The translations under genes and the position numbers were made by a program. Positions 1 through 8,690 of a stretch of DNA of 64,000 bases are shown here, piece by piece. The DNA comes from Bacteroidales bacterium. GTDB lineage: Bacteria > Bacteroidota > Bacteroidia > Bacteroidales > P3. The stretch's first letter is position 1; the number at the start of each line of letters is the position of its first letter. The notes beneath the pieces were generated by a model. It was not told the origin of the DNA. It made no database searches and saw only the letters and a program-made list of their open reading frames with translations. The DNA lies in contig JAFUWF010000017.1 of NCBI GenBank assembly GCA_017483575.1, forward strand, positions 124,001 to 188,000, given 5' to 3'.

Positions 1-422
1 GCGGCCAGTGGTGGAGAGCCGACGGCAACTGGCAGGACGGCAAGCTCAGCGACCTGGCCGAGGGCCGGGTGACGCTGGTGGACTTCTTCGCCTCGTGGTG
101 CTCGCCCTGCCGCCAGGAAATCAAGAACAACCTCATCGGCATCTACGACAAGTACAAAGGCAAAGGCCTTGTAGTGGTGGGACTTAACGTGTGGGAGCGT
201 GGCAACGCCGGCAAGCGTGCCGCCGACCTGCAGAAGACCCTCGACGACCTCGGCATCGGCTATCCCGTCCTCGTGGACAGCACCCACACCGCCACCGACA
301 CCTACGGCGTGCTGGGTATCCCGCAGATCATGCTCATCGGCAAGGACGGCACCATCCTCGCCCGCGACCTCCGCGGCAAGGACATCGAGGAGGCCGTCAA
401 AAACGCCCTTTCACAACAATAA
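1..422 (+). CDS. Thioredoxin-fold protein (TlpA/ResA-like), 5' end outside window
   Basis: The reading frame is open from the first bases of the window to the stop at 420-422, so the start lies upstream. The visible part has the thioredoxin active site WCSPC preceded by the beta strand VTLVDFFAS, and later the cis-proline segment GVLGIPQIMLIGKDG. This matches the C-terminal redox domain of extracytoplasmic TlpA/ResA-type disulfide reductases, which are common as lipoproteins in Bacteroidetes. The in-frame GTG at 69 is inside the conserved domain and cannot be the true start. An outer-membrane protein gene follows after 21 nt, probably in the same transcript. The substrate is unknown. Confidence 0.85.
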   Translation, partial: GQWWRADGNWQDGKLSDLAEGRVTLVDFFASWCSPCRQEIKNNLIGIYDKYKGKGLVVVGLNVWERGNAGKRAADLQKTLDDLGIGYPVLVDSTHTATDTYGVLGIPQIMLIGKDGTILARDLRGKDIEEAVKNALSQQ

Positions 423-434
423 GTTCTTTTTCAA

Positions 435-528
435 ACGACAACAATGACAACACAAACAACATTGCTATCTCAGGTCCGCAAACCGCATGTGGCGGTTTGC
501 CGGTTGTCTCTGTTGTCATTGTTGTCGT
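435..528. repeat. Compound palindrome covering the start codon of the outer-membrane protein gene
   Basis: ACGACAACAATGACAAC (435-451) is repeated as its exact reverse complement at 512-528. An inner pair, GCAAACCGC (478-486) and GCGGTTTGC (492-500), closes a 5-nt loop. The ATG at 444 lies in the left arm, and the right arm encodes the leucine-rich signal-peptide core. It resembles the other word-repeat hairpins of this window. Confidence 0.85.
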
Positions 529-1655
529 TATTTTTCATGACCCTGTCGTCGCCGGCATGGTCCCAGGACACCAACACCGTCTTCCTCCACATCGACGGCA
601 CCCACTTCTTCATCGACAACGAGTACTTCGGCGACCGCGTCAGCGGCTACACCCTGCCGGGCTTCGTGCTGAGGCCCAAGGTGGAATGGCGGCTGCACGA
701 GAGCGTGACGTTGACGGGCGGCGTGCATTGGCTGCACATGTGGGGCGCCAAGGGGTTCCCCTCGGTGATGACCTACGGCGCCTATCCCGACTACAGCGAC
801 ACCGCCAGCAGCCTGCACCTCCTGCCCTGGATGCAGGCCACGGTGAAGTTCTCGCCGCAGCTGAAGCTGGTGATGGGCAATCTGGAGGCCGGCCACGGCC
901 TGCCCGAGCCGCTCTACAACTTCGAGCAGGGCCTGGCGGGCGACCCCGAGGCGGGCATCCAGCTGACGAGCTGGGGACGATGGCACGAAGTGGACATTTG
1001 GGCCGACTGGCGCGAATACATCTGGAACCTCAGCCCTCGCCCCGAGCGTTTTACGGGCGGTTTGAGCGGCGAGCTGCGTATGTACTGGATAGATTGGAAA
1101 ATCTACCTGCCGGTGCATTTCGTAGGGCAGCATGAGGGTGGCCAGCGTCTTGCGTTCAGCCACCGCATCAAGAACAACTTCAACGCCGCCGCAGGCCTGG
1201 GCGTGAGCAAGCCATGGGGCGAGGCCAGCTACTGGGACCTCAGCTGCCGCCTGATGTGGTACCATCAGCGGGGCAACGACTCCATCCCCTTCACCACCGG
1301 CTGGGGCATCTACCCGGAGCTGAAAATGACGCTGAACTACCATTGGCTGCTGAGCCTCAGCTATTGGCATGGCGAGAACTTCGTCCCCCTGATGGGCAGC
1401 TGGCATTTCAGCAACCTCTCAGCCAACACGGCGGGCCTCACCTTCGACCGCACGCGGGTGGCCACGCTGCATGCCGGATGGTACTGGGACCCCGGCTGGC
1501 GCGCCAAGGCAAGCCTCTACCTCTTCGGCACACTCTATCACTACCTGCCCTCCACTGGCACCTTCAGCAACGGCACCTCCCGCGAATACGGCCACCGCAA
1601 CCAGATAGCCTTCGGCGCGGTGCTCTCTTTCCATCCCACCATACGACTGTACTGA
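444..1655 (+). CDS. Outer-membrane beta-barrel protein of unknown function
   Basis: This 403-residue protein has an N-terminal signal peptide (hydrophobic run of repeated LSL units, cleavage near PAWSQ) followed by many short amphipathic strands rich in W, Y and G, ending in an aromatic residue (FHPTIRLY). That is the pattern of an outer-membrane beta barrel. I do not recognise the family. The first codons and the signal-peptide core are encoded by the two arms of a 17-bp perfect inverted repeat (435-451 and 512-528), so the start codon sits in a hairpin. An alternative start is the Met codon at 537. Its stop overlaps the ribF start by one base, so translation is probably coupled. Confidence 0.7.
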   Translation: MTTQTTLLSQVRKPHVAVCRLSLLSLLSLFFMTLSSPAWSQDTNTVFLHIDGTHFFIDNEYFGDRVSGYTLPGFVLRPKVEWRLHESVTLTGGVHWLHMWGAKGFPSVMTYGAYPDYSDTASSLHLLPWMQATVKFSPQLKLVMGNLEAGHGLPEPLYNFEQGLAGDPEAGIQLTSWGRWHEVDIWADWREYIWNLSPRPERFTGGLSGELRMYWIDWKIYLPVHFVGQHEGGQRLAFSHRIKNNFNAAAGLGVSKPWGEASYWDLSCRLMWYHQRGNDSIPFTTGWGIYPELKMTLNYHWLLSLSYWHGENFVPLMGSWHFSNLSANTAGLTFDRTRVATLHAGWYWDPGWRAKASLYLFGTLYHYLPSTGTFSNGTSREYGHRNQIAFGAVLSFHPTIRLY

Positions 1656-2608
1656 TGTTCAAGCTCTACGACATACACGGCCCCCTCTCCGCCATCCCCG
1701 AACCCACCGCCGTCACCGTCGGCGTCTTCGATGGCGTGCACCGTGGCCACCAAGACCTCATCAAACAACTCTCCGCTCTCCGCTCTCCACTCTCCACTTT
1801 AGTCGTCACCTTGACCGCCCACCCCTCCTTCGTCCTCGGTCGCCGCGACAGCGAGTACTGGCTCGACGACCGCGAGGAGCACCTGCGGCTGCTCTTCGAG
1901 GCGGGCGCCAAATATGTCGCCGTGCTGCCCTTCACGCGCGAGGTGGCACAGCTCAGCGCCTGCGCGATGGCCCGTCTGCTCTACGACAAACTGAACATGC
2001 GCGCCCTCCTGCTGGGCTACGACAGCCGCTTCGGCAGCAAGCAGGACGACAACTTCGACCGCCTGCCGCTGCTGGCCTCGGAGCTGGGCTTCACCCTCCT
2101 GCGCGGCGAGCCGTTCCTTTTCGACGGCACCCCCATCAGTTCCAGCCGCATCCGCGAGAGCCTGCTGCAAGGCCGCGTGGACGAGACGGCGCGCCTGCTG
2201 GGCCGCCCCTACTCGGTGTGCGGACGGGTAGCGCACGGCCGCGGCGTGGGCCACACCCTCGGCTTCCCCACCGCCAACATCGACCTCAGCCAAACCCGCA
2301 AGATGCTACCCCTCGAAGGCGTCTACGCCGTAAAACTCAGACCTCAGACCTCAGACCTCAGACCTCTCACAGGCATGGCCAACCTCGGCCCCCTGCCCAC
2401 CTTCGGCATCGACAAGCCCACCCTCGAGGTGCACCTCCTCGACTTCGACGGCGACCTCTACGGCCAGCCCGTCGAGGTGCAATTCATCCAACGCCTCCGC
2501 GACACTGTGCGCTTCGACTCGGTCGAAGCGTTGCAGCACCAGCTGCAAGAAGACCTCAACAATTGCCAACAAATATGCCGGCAGGATGCCGGCGCTCCAA
2601 AGCAATGA
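1655..2608 (+). CDS. ribF: Bifunctional riboflavin kinase / FAD synthetase
   Basis: The 317-residue protein makes FMN and then FAD. The N-terminal nucleotidyltransferase half shows VTVGVFDGVHRGHQ (the HxGH-type motif) and SSSRIRESLLQGRV. The riboflavin-kinase half shows HGRGVGHTLGFPTANI and later NLGPLPTFG and LEVHLLDFDGDLYG. The ATG at 1655 overlaps the previous stop, and the stop overlaps the next ATG (ATGA). Three repeat tracts are translated within it: residues about 39-49 (LSALRSPLSTL), about 228-238 (LRPQTSDLRPL, in the kinase domain) and the C-terminal RQDAGAP. The core motifs are intact, so activity is likely kept. Confidence 0.93.
   Translation: MFKLYDIHGPLSAIPEPTAVTVGVFDGVHRGHQDLIKQLSALRSPLSTLVVTLTAHPSFVLGRRDSEYWLDDREEHLRLLFEAGAKYVAVLPFTREVAQLSACAMARLLYDKLNMRALLLGYDSRFGSKQDDNFDRLPLLASELGFTLLRGEPFLFDGTPISSSRIRESLLQGRVDETARLLGRPYSVCGRVAHGRGVGHTLGFPTANIDLSQTRKMLPLEGVYAVKLRPQTSDLRPLTGMANLGPLPTFGIDKPTLEVHLLDFDGDLYGQPVEVQFIQRLRDTVRFDSVEALQHQLQEDLNNCQQICRQDAGAPKQ
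1769..1801. repeat. 7-nt word array (CTCTCCA/CTCTCCG type) inside ribF
   Basis: About four units of the 7-nt word CTCTCCR are read in frame as LSALRSPLSTL between two core strands of the adenylyltransferase domain. The same word array occurs in hydF, EamA, radA and the GH94 gene. Confidence 0.8.
2336..2367. repeat. 7-nt word array (CAGACCT) inside ribF
   Basis: Four tandem units of CAGACCT lie in the riboflavin-kinase half of ribF and are translated as LRPQTSDLRP. The same unit recurs at 32974-33005. Confidence 0.85.
2576..2600. repeat. GC-rich palindromic element at the ribF 3' end
   Basis: TGCCGGCAGGATGCCGGCGC followed by TCCA is a copy of the GC-rich family also found at 23755-23825, 27015-27038 and 27119-27143. 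Here it encodes the last residues of RibF, just ahead of the overlapping next gene. Confidence 0.8.
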
Positions 2609-3450
2609 ACGAACTGACCGTCACCCTCTACCAGCAGGACATCCGCTGGAACGACCCCGAAAGCAACCGCCTCCACGCCGAGGAGGCCATTGCCAACACC
2701 GTGGCCAGCGCCGCGGGCACCGACATCTTCGTCGTCCCCGAGACCTTCACCACCGGCTTCGGCAACCACATGGCCGACCTGGCCGAAGAGCCCGAAGGAC
2801 CGACGTTGCAGTGGGCACGGCGGATGGCAGCGCAATACAACCTGCTCTTCGTCGGCACCTGGATTGTCCGCGAGGGGGACCAGTGCTTCAACCGCATGCA
2901 CCTCGTCTACCCCGACGGCACCTTCGGCACCTACGACAAAGCCCACACCTTCCGCGTCAGCGGCGAGTCCGACATCATCGCCCGTGGCACGAGCCGCAAG
3001 GTGTACGAATACAAGGGCTGGCGCATCAAGCCCGCCATCTGCTACGACCTGCGCTTCCCCATGTGGCTGCGCAACGAGCCTGCCGTGCGGGCTGACCTGC
3101 GCGGCATCGGGGCAAGAGACATCGACGCCGAGATTGCCACCATGCCCGACCTCTTGTCCTACGACATCCTGCTGGTTTCCGCCAACTGGCCCGGCAGCCG
3201 CCATCAGGCATGGACCACACTCATCAAGGCCCGCGCCATCGAGAACCTCTGCTATGTGGTGGGCTGCAACCGCTGCGGCACCGACGAGCACGGCAGCGAC
3301 TACCACGGCGACAGCGCCATCATCGACTACAAAGGCTACTACGTGGTGGAGGACACCACCTACGGCCCCCACGTCATCAACTCCACCCTGCACAAAGACA
3401 AACTCGACACCTTCCGCCGCAGGTGGCCTTTCTTTTTAGACTTTGACTAA
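2605..3450 (+). CDS. Nitrilase-family amidohydrolase (omega-amidase/YafV-like)
   Basis: This 281-residue carbon-nitrogen hydrolase carries the catalytic triad of the nitrilase fold: Glu46 in VPETFTTGF, Lys112 in YDKAHTF and Cys146 in PAICYDLRFP. The size and the CYDLRFPMW segment match the Nit2/YafV omega-amidase group, which clears alpha-keto-glutaramate-type metabolites. The specific substrate is inferred. The gene begins with ATGA overlapping the ribF stop and ends directly before mutS2 with no spacer, so it is the middle of a tight operon. Confidence 0.88.
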   Translation: MNELTVTLYQQDIRWNDPESNRLHAEEAIANTVASAAGTDIFVVPETFTTGFGNHMADLAEEPEGPTLQWARRMAAQYNLLFVGTWIVREGDQCFNRMHLVYPDGTFGTYDKAHTFRVSGESDIIARGTSRKVYEYKGWRIKPAICYDLRFPMWLRNEPAVRADLRGIGARDIDAEIATMPDLLSYDILLVSANWPGSRHQAWTTLIKARAIENLCYVVGCNRCGTDEHGSDYHGDSAIIDYKGYYVVEDTTYGPHVINSTLHKDKLDTFRRRWPFFLDFD

Positions 3451-5922
3451 ATGAACAATATAGAACAGAAAATAGGCTTCGACCGCATCCGCCAGATGGT
3501 GGCGGAGCAATGCACCAACGCCCTCGCCGCCCGCATGGCCGACGAGATGGCCTTCTCCACCGACTTCCCCACCCTCCAGCACGAGCTCCAGCTCACCGAG
3601 GAGATGCGGCAGATTGTCCTCATGGAGAGCGAGTTCCCCCAGCAGGACTTCATCGACCTCACCCCCACCCTCGTCCATCTGCGCGTGGGCAACACCTTCA
3701 TGCCGCTCGAACAGCTGTTCGACCTGAAGCTCTCCCTGCGCACCATCCGCGAATGCTACCATTTCCTCACTGCCGAGGAGCACATGCAATACACCGCCTT
3801 GCGCAACCTCGCCATCGAGGTGGAGCTCGGCTACGGCGGCAAGAGCTCGCAGCTCAACGTCATCAACTCGCGCCTCGGCCAGCTCATCGACGACCACGGC
3901 GAGATCTTCGACAACGCCTCCCCCGCCCTGGCCGAGATACGGCGCACCAAGGCCCGCAAGAGTGCCGAAGTGGAAGCCCAGGTCAACAGCGCCCTGGCGC
4001 GTGCCAAGCGCGAAGGCTGGGCACCCGAAGGCGCCGAGGTGACCATCCGCGACGGCCGCCCCGTCATCCCCCTGCTCACCACCCACCGCCGCAAGATGCG
4101 CGGCCTCATACAGGACGAGAGCGCCAGCCACCAGACAGCCTTCGTCGAGCCCTCCGAGGTGGTGGAGCTCGGCAACGACCTGCGCGAGCTGGACTTCGAC
4201 GAGCGCCACGAGATACAGCGTATCCTCCTCGCCTTCAGCGACCGTTTGCGGCCCCTGCTGCCGCAGCTCGAGGAGGCCTACCGCTTCCTGGCCCGCATCG
4301 ACTTCCTCCGCGCCAAAGCCCGCGTAGCCGTGGAGCTCAACGCCAGCGTACCCGTCCTCCATCCCGAACCCCGCATCGACTGGATGGATGCCCGCCATCC
4401 CATCCTGTATCTGCAGAAGAAAGACGGCGTTATCCCATTCTCTCTGCAATTGTCCGTTCACTCCCCTTCACTCCCTCTCACTCCCTCTCACTCCTCCAGA
4501 ATCCTCATCATCTCCGGCCCCAACGCCGGCGGCAAGTCGGTGCTGCTCAAGGCCGTGGGCCTCATACAGTACATGCTGCAATGCGGCATGCCCGTGCCCC
4601 TGCGTCCTACGTCGGAGTGCGGCCTCTTCGGCTCCGTCTTCATCGACATCGGCGACCAGCAGAGCATCGACAACGACCTCTCCACCTACACTTCGCACCT
4701 GCAGAACATGAAAGCCCTCCTTGCCGAGGCGCGTGAGGACACCCTCTTCCTCCTCGACGAGCTGGGCGGCGGCACCGAGCCCCGCTCCGGCTGCGCCATT
4801 GCCGAGGCCGTCCTCGAGGAGCTCTACGACAAGGGGGCCTTCGGCGTCGTCACCACCCACTTCGCCGACCTCAAGCTCCTGGCCGACCACATGCCCGGCA
4901 TCGTCAACGGCGCCATGCTCTTCGACACCGAGGCCATGCGCCCGCTCTACCGCCTCAACGTCGGCCACCCCGGCAGCAGCTTCGCCTTCGAGATTGCCGA
5001 GAGCATCGGCTTCCCCAAGGACATCCTCGACCGCGCCGGCGAGAAAGTGGGCCGCGAGCAGCTCAACTTCGAGCACCAGCTCCAGCAACTCGAATTGGAC
5101 AAAAAGGAGATCGAGAAGAAGAAGGAGGAGCTCCGCGTGGCCGACGAGTTCCTCAACGAGGTGACCACCAAGTACCAGCGCCTCAACGACAACCTCCAGG
5201 CCCGCCGCCACGAGATCATCAGCGGCGCCCGCCGCGAAGCCCAGCAAATACTCACCGACGCCAACCGCACCGTCGAGCGCACCATCAGCGATATCAAGAG
5301 CGCCAAGGCCGAGAAGGAAGCCACCCAGCAGGCCCGCGCCCGACTGGCCGAGGCGACAGAGCAGAATATCAAGGCTCAATCAGAACTAAAAGAACAAAAA
5401 GAAAATCGGAAGACTTCTGATAGTTCTTTTAGTTCTGATAGAGAAAAAGAAATGCCTGTGTCCGTCGGCAGCATCGTCCGCATCGACGGCCAGGAGACCT
5501 ACGGCCAGGTGGTGGAAATCAAGGGCAAGAAGGCCGTCGTGGAGAGCAACAGCATCCGCATGACCATCCCCCTCAGCCGCCTCACCGGCACCGCCAAACA
5601 GAAGATCCCTACCCCCAAGACCAACGCCAGCCAAGCCTACGCCTCCATCTACAGCGACATGAACGAGAAGCGCGCCCATTTCAACCCCACCCTCGACCTT
5701 CGCGGCCACCGCGCCGAGGAAGCCTTGGACCTCCTCCACAAGTTCATCGACGAAGCCATCCTCCTCTCCGAGAAGGAGGTGCGCATCCTGCACGGCAAGG
5801 GCTACGGCATCCTCATGCAGGTCATCCACCAGGAACTGAAGTCCATCCGCGAAGTCCGCACCTTCCACCCCGAGAAGCTCGAGTTGGGAGGCGTGGGCGT
5901 CACCATCGTGGAGCTCCGTTAG
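3451..5922 (+). CDS. mutS2: MutS2-family ATPase with Smr nuclease domain
   Basis: At 823 residues this is a full-length MutS2: N-terminal clamp/lever region, ABC-type ATPase with Walker A GPNAGGKS at residues 356-363, Walker B region FLLDELGGGTEP and the switch VVTTHFADLK, a long coiled coil (about 530-640), and a C-terminal Smr domain (LDLRGHRAEEALD, HGKGYGIL). MutS2 acts on branched DNA or on collided ribosomes, depending on species. Two repeat tracts are translated: residues about 331-350 (HSPSLPLTPSHSS, just before the Walker A strand) and about 643-664 in the charged linker, where a 17-bp inverted repeat is found. The gene starts one base after the upstream stop. Confidence 0.95.
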   Translation: MNNIEQKIGFDRIRQMVAEQCTNALAARMADEMAFSTDFPTLQHELQLTEEMRQIVLMESEFPQQDFIDLTPTLVHLRVGNTFMPLEQLFDLKLSLRTIRECYHFLTAEEHMQYTALRNLAIEVELGYGGKSSQLNVINSRLGQLIDDHGEIFDNASPALAEIRRTKARKSAEVEAQVNSALARAKREGWAPEGAEVTIRDGRPVIPLLTTHRRKMRGLIQDESASHQTAFVEPSEVVELGNDLRELDFDERHEIQRILLAFSDRLRPLLPQLEEAYRFLARIDFLRAKARVAVELNASVPVLHPEPRIDWMDARHPILYLQKKDGVIPFSLQLSVHSPSLPLTPSHSSRILIISGPNAGGKSVLLKAVGLIQYMLQCGMPVPLRPTSECGLFGSVFIDIGDQQSIDNDLSTYTSHLQNMKALLAEAREDTLFLLDELGGGTEPRSGCAIAEAVLEELYDKGAFGVVTTHFADLKLLADHMPGIVNGAMLFDTEAMRPLYRLNVGHPGSSFAFEIAESIGFPKDILDRAGEKVGREQLNFEHQLQQLELDKKEIEKKKEELRVADEFLNEVTTKYQRLNDNLQARRHEIISGARREAQQILTDANRTVERTISDIKSAKAEKEATQQARARLAEATEQNIKAQSELKEQKENRKTSDSSFSSDREKEMPVSVGSIVRIDGQETYGQVVEIKGKKAVVESNSIRMTIPLSRLTGTAKQKIPTPKTNASQAYASIYSDMNEKRAHFNPTLDLRGHRAEEALDLLHKFIDEAILLSEKEVRILHGKGYGILMQVIHQELKSIREVRTFHPEKLELGGVGVTIVELR
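4451..4498. repeat. Tandem TCACTCCC-type tract inside mutS2
   Basis: The words CACTCCC and TCACTCCCTC repeat about four times and are read in frame as HSPSLPLTPSHSS immediately upstream of the Walker A strand of the ATPase domain. Confidence 0.75.
5379..5439. repeat. 17-bp perfect inverted repeat inside mutS2
   Basis: ATCAGAACTAAAAGAAC (5379-5395) and its exact reverse complement (5423-5439) are separated by 27 nt and translated within the coiled-coil to Smr linker. The local sequence is AT-rich compared with the rest of the gene. Confidence 0.9.
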
Positions 5923-8690
5923 CGCGGCAAGTACTTCATCTGACCGAAGTTACGCCAAGGACTGTACTCCGGTGGGCAGAAAAGGTCTATGTAATTAGGC
6001 CGCTCCAGCCCCAGCCATCGCCACACCGAGGGTATGGCCACCTTCCGCTCGGGATAGAGGGGCTGCGGGCGGTGCACCTCGTGGAAATAACGGCCACGGT
6101 GGTAAACATCCCCCAAGGAACGCTCGGTGTTGAAGGTCTTTTCGAAGAGCGTGCTGCGATAGTTCGCGCGCCAGAAACGCCCCAGTTCCCCAACAAACCA
6201 GAAGGTCGTCCACACCGTGGGCTGCCCCATAAAGACGCCGCACACCTCGAGCCTCACCACTCCCTCACGCTTCATCGGCAGGCGCAGCAGATAGTCTTCG
6301 TTATTGATACGCAGCCATTTGGCAAACACCACCTGCCGGTCGACCATCACATGTACCCACAGCCACTGGTCGGGCAGCCAACTCTCCAGATGCACCCTCA
6401 GCGTGTCGCCGATGGCGAGGGGCATGGTGTCGAGCCGCACGTTCACCGGCGTGCCCACCACCGGCATCCGCCCGTCGTAGAGGGTCACGGTGCTCTCGGC
6501 GCTGACGGTGTCGGCCTCGTAGGCCGTCAGGCGTGCGCGGTAGACCTTGCCCTCGGGTAGCGGCGGCAGGGCAAAGGCATGGTGCTCAGCGGCCTCGAAT
6601 TGCCGGCGGGTGCGGTACAACACGCTGTCGACCTCCCACAGTTTGGTGTTGTTCTGCCGCGGATGGTAGGCATACCAAGGGTAGCGGCGACGGTATTCCG
6701 CCTCGCCGATGCTGTGCTCGGCCTCCAGGGTCATAGCCTCAGGGTTCAGCCAGTGGCCCTCGGGCAGCCGCAGCCGCTCCACGCTCAGCGCCACGTCGGC
6801 AGGCAGCGGCCGTGGACCGCCAACATAGCAGAACCTCAGGCTGTCCCATCCACGACTGTACTCCTCGCCCACGTAGCGCTGCGAATACTCCATGTCCAAC
6901 AACGAGTTGTCGATGCTGTCGCCAATCTGCAGCGAGGGTGCCTCTTCCCAAAATTCCTCACAATCGATGACAAAGTAAACCTCATCGCTATCCGCCGGCA
7001 GCACAAAGGAAAAATAGCATTCTCCATTCCCGTTGCTGACAAGGGTGACGGAATCATAGATCGTATCGAAGGCGCTGAGCGTAAACGTCTGTCGCACACC
7101 GACGACGGGGCCGTCGGCCGAGGCGGTGACGCTGCGCAGGCGCACGGTGTCGCCATAGTGATGCGTGTCGGAAGGCTGAAGCTCGTCGATGATGGCTACG
7201 ATGTCGGGGTCGGAGCGGACGCCGGTGTGGACCAAAGCGTTGTTTGCCAGGTCAATGCCGTGGTGCATGGCGCGTAGCCGGCCCTCCTTGTCCTCGTACT
7301 GGCTGAAGCTGAAGCGCCCCTGGCGGTCGGTGCACACGGTGGCTATCTCCTTCTTCCCTGCATGGTCCATCAGGCTCACCTTGAAGCCTTTGACGGGCCG
7401 CCCGGTGACGTTGTCCACCACCATGCCGTTGCCCTCGCCGTCGGCCAGCAGCCGCCGGTCGGTGCGCAGCAGCTCGATGCAGGCCCAGGCGCGGAACGCC
7501 CTGTCCGCCGAGGCCCGCAGCCTGTAGCGCCCCTCGGGCATGGGAGGCAGGTAGACGTAGGCCTCGTGGTAGTGCAGGTCGCGATGGTGGTGCACCGCCA
7601 TCGACCACTGGTAGAGGGGCTTGCGGTAGAGCGAGTCGTCGAAGGCATACACCGCCAGCCACACGCTGTCGGCATTGCGGTGCCACAGCGTGGCGAGCGC
7701 CCACTGCGATGCCGGCAGAGGGCTGATGTGCTGCTGGTGAGGGTTCTGCATCTTCACTTCGGGCAGCGCCACCAGTGGCAACAGGGCGCGGCACTGGGCG
7801 GCGGCGGCGCTCTGCGGCCAGCGTTCGCCGACGAGGGTGCAATACCACTGCACCGAGTCGAAGCACTCGTCGCAGCCATACTCCACAGCCTCCTCATAGT
7901 AGGCCTGCGCCAGGTGCAGGTACAGTTCGGCGACCAGGGCCGAGGTGTCGGAGCGGTGTCTGTCGATGGCCTTGCGCCAGCCGCGGGAACCCCAGGGGTG
8001 CATGGCCCCCACCTGCAGCTCTGCCCATACGCTGGCGCCGGGCGTATCTTTGTAGGAATTCATCAACAAGGCCATCAGGCTGTCTTGGCTGTCGCCGTAG
8101 GCTGTGCGCAGGTCGCGGAACAACTGCTGCTGCTCCGCCGTGGGCAGCACGCCGAGGCGCACCATGCCCAGGCTGTCCTGATTGCCAAAGATTTCCTTCG
8201 CGCTTCGCGGCACGAGGTACTCGACAGTGACGCTGGACATGCGCCACAACGGCTTGCCCATCAGGGTGCAACGCACATTGCTGTCGCCCGTGTCGTCGCG
8301 CATATAGCGCGCGTCGGCGTATGAGGCCACGTGGAACGGCAGCGTGTCCGTACCGTTGCCGGAGGACCAGACGGCCGACTCCAGCGCCAGCAGCTGCGTC
8401 CAACCCTTCATGCCCGTGCGGCGACGGACGGCGGTGAGCGTATAGGTGGTGTCGCCACGCTGCGCGGCGCCATAGTAGAGGCAGCGGTAGTGGTCCACGG
8501 TGAGCGTGGTGTCGCAGCGCTCGAAGCGCTTCACCAGGCTCCGATAGCGGTACTCGCCCAGCCAACGGTGCGTCTCCTTCTGTATGCGTTCGTAGTTCGG
8601 CGGCAACGGCACGGGGTTCTCCTGTGCCTGCAACCCTGCCAGGGGCAGCAAAAGAATCCCCAGCATCAGTATTATGTTCCTATTATTCAT
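5919..8690 (-). CDS. Secreted MG2-like (alpha-2-macroglobulin N-terminal type) protein
   Basis: The 923-residue protein has a signal peptide (MNNRNIILMLGILLLPLAGL, cleavage near LQAQE). Its middle carries a macroglobulin-like segment: RYRLRASADR, then VTGRPVKGFKVSLMDHAG followed by a Q-G-R-F-S-F strand, typical of the MG2/carboxypeptidase-regulatory sandwich fold. No thioester CxEQ motif is visible and the protein is short for a full alpha-2-macroglobulin, so a protease-trap role is not supported. It overlaps the end of its upstream partner by 8 nt, and the two share RYxLRA and VTGRPVxG segments. The final bases overlap the convergent mutS2 end. Confidence 0.6.
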   Translation of the reverse strand: MNNRNIILMLGILLLPLAGLQAQENPVPLPPNYERIQKETHRWLGEYRYRSLVKRFERCDTTLTVDHYRCLYYGAAQRGDTTYTLTAVRRRTGMKGWTQLLALESAVWSSGNGTDTLPFHVASYADARYMRDDTGDSNVRCTLMGKPLWRMSSVTVEYLVPRSAKEIFGNQDSLGMVRLGVLPTAEQQQLFRDLRTAYGDSQDSLMALLMNSYKDTPGASVWAELQVGAMHPWGSRGWRKAIDRHRSDTSALVAELYLHLAQAYYEEAVEYGCDECFDSVQWYCTLVGERWPQSAAAAQCRALLPLVALPEVKMQNPHQQHISPLPASQWALATLWHRNADSVWLAVYAFDDSLYRKPLYQWSMAVHHHRDLHYHEAYVYLPPMPEGRYRLRASADRAFRAWACIELLRTDRRLLADGEGNGMVVDNVTGRPVKGFKVSLMDHAGKKEIATVCTDRQGRFSFSQYEDKEGRLRAMHHGIDLANNALVHTGVRSDPDIVAIIDELQPSDTHHYGDTVRLRSVTASADGPVVGVRQTFTLSAFDTIYDSVTLVSNGNGECYFSFVLPADSDEVYFVIDCEEFWEEAPSLQIGDSIDNSLLDMEYSQRYVGEEYSRGWDSLRFCYVGGPRPLPADVALSVERLRLPEGHWLNPEAMTLEAEHSIGEAEYRRRYPWYAYHPRQNNTKLWEVDSVLYRTRRQFEAAEHHAFALPPLPEGKVYRARLTAYEADTVSAESTVTLYDGRMPVVGTPVNVRLDTMPLAIGDTLRVHLESWLPDQWLWVHVMVDRQVVFAKWLRINNEDYLLRLPMKREGVVRLEVCGVFMGQPTVWTTFWFVGELGRFWRANYRSTLFEKTFNTERSLGDVYHRGRYFHEVHRPQPLYPERKVAIPSVWRWLGLERPNYIDLFCPPEYSPWRNFGQMKYLPR

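Noticed and set aside
528..1406. Antisense open frame within the outer-membrane protein gene
   Set aside because: The forward frame has a signal peptide and barrel pattern; the reverse frame shows only composition bias.
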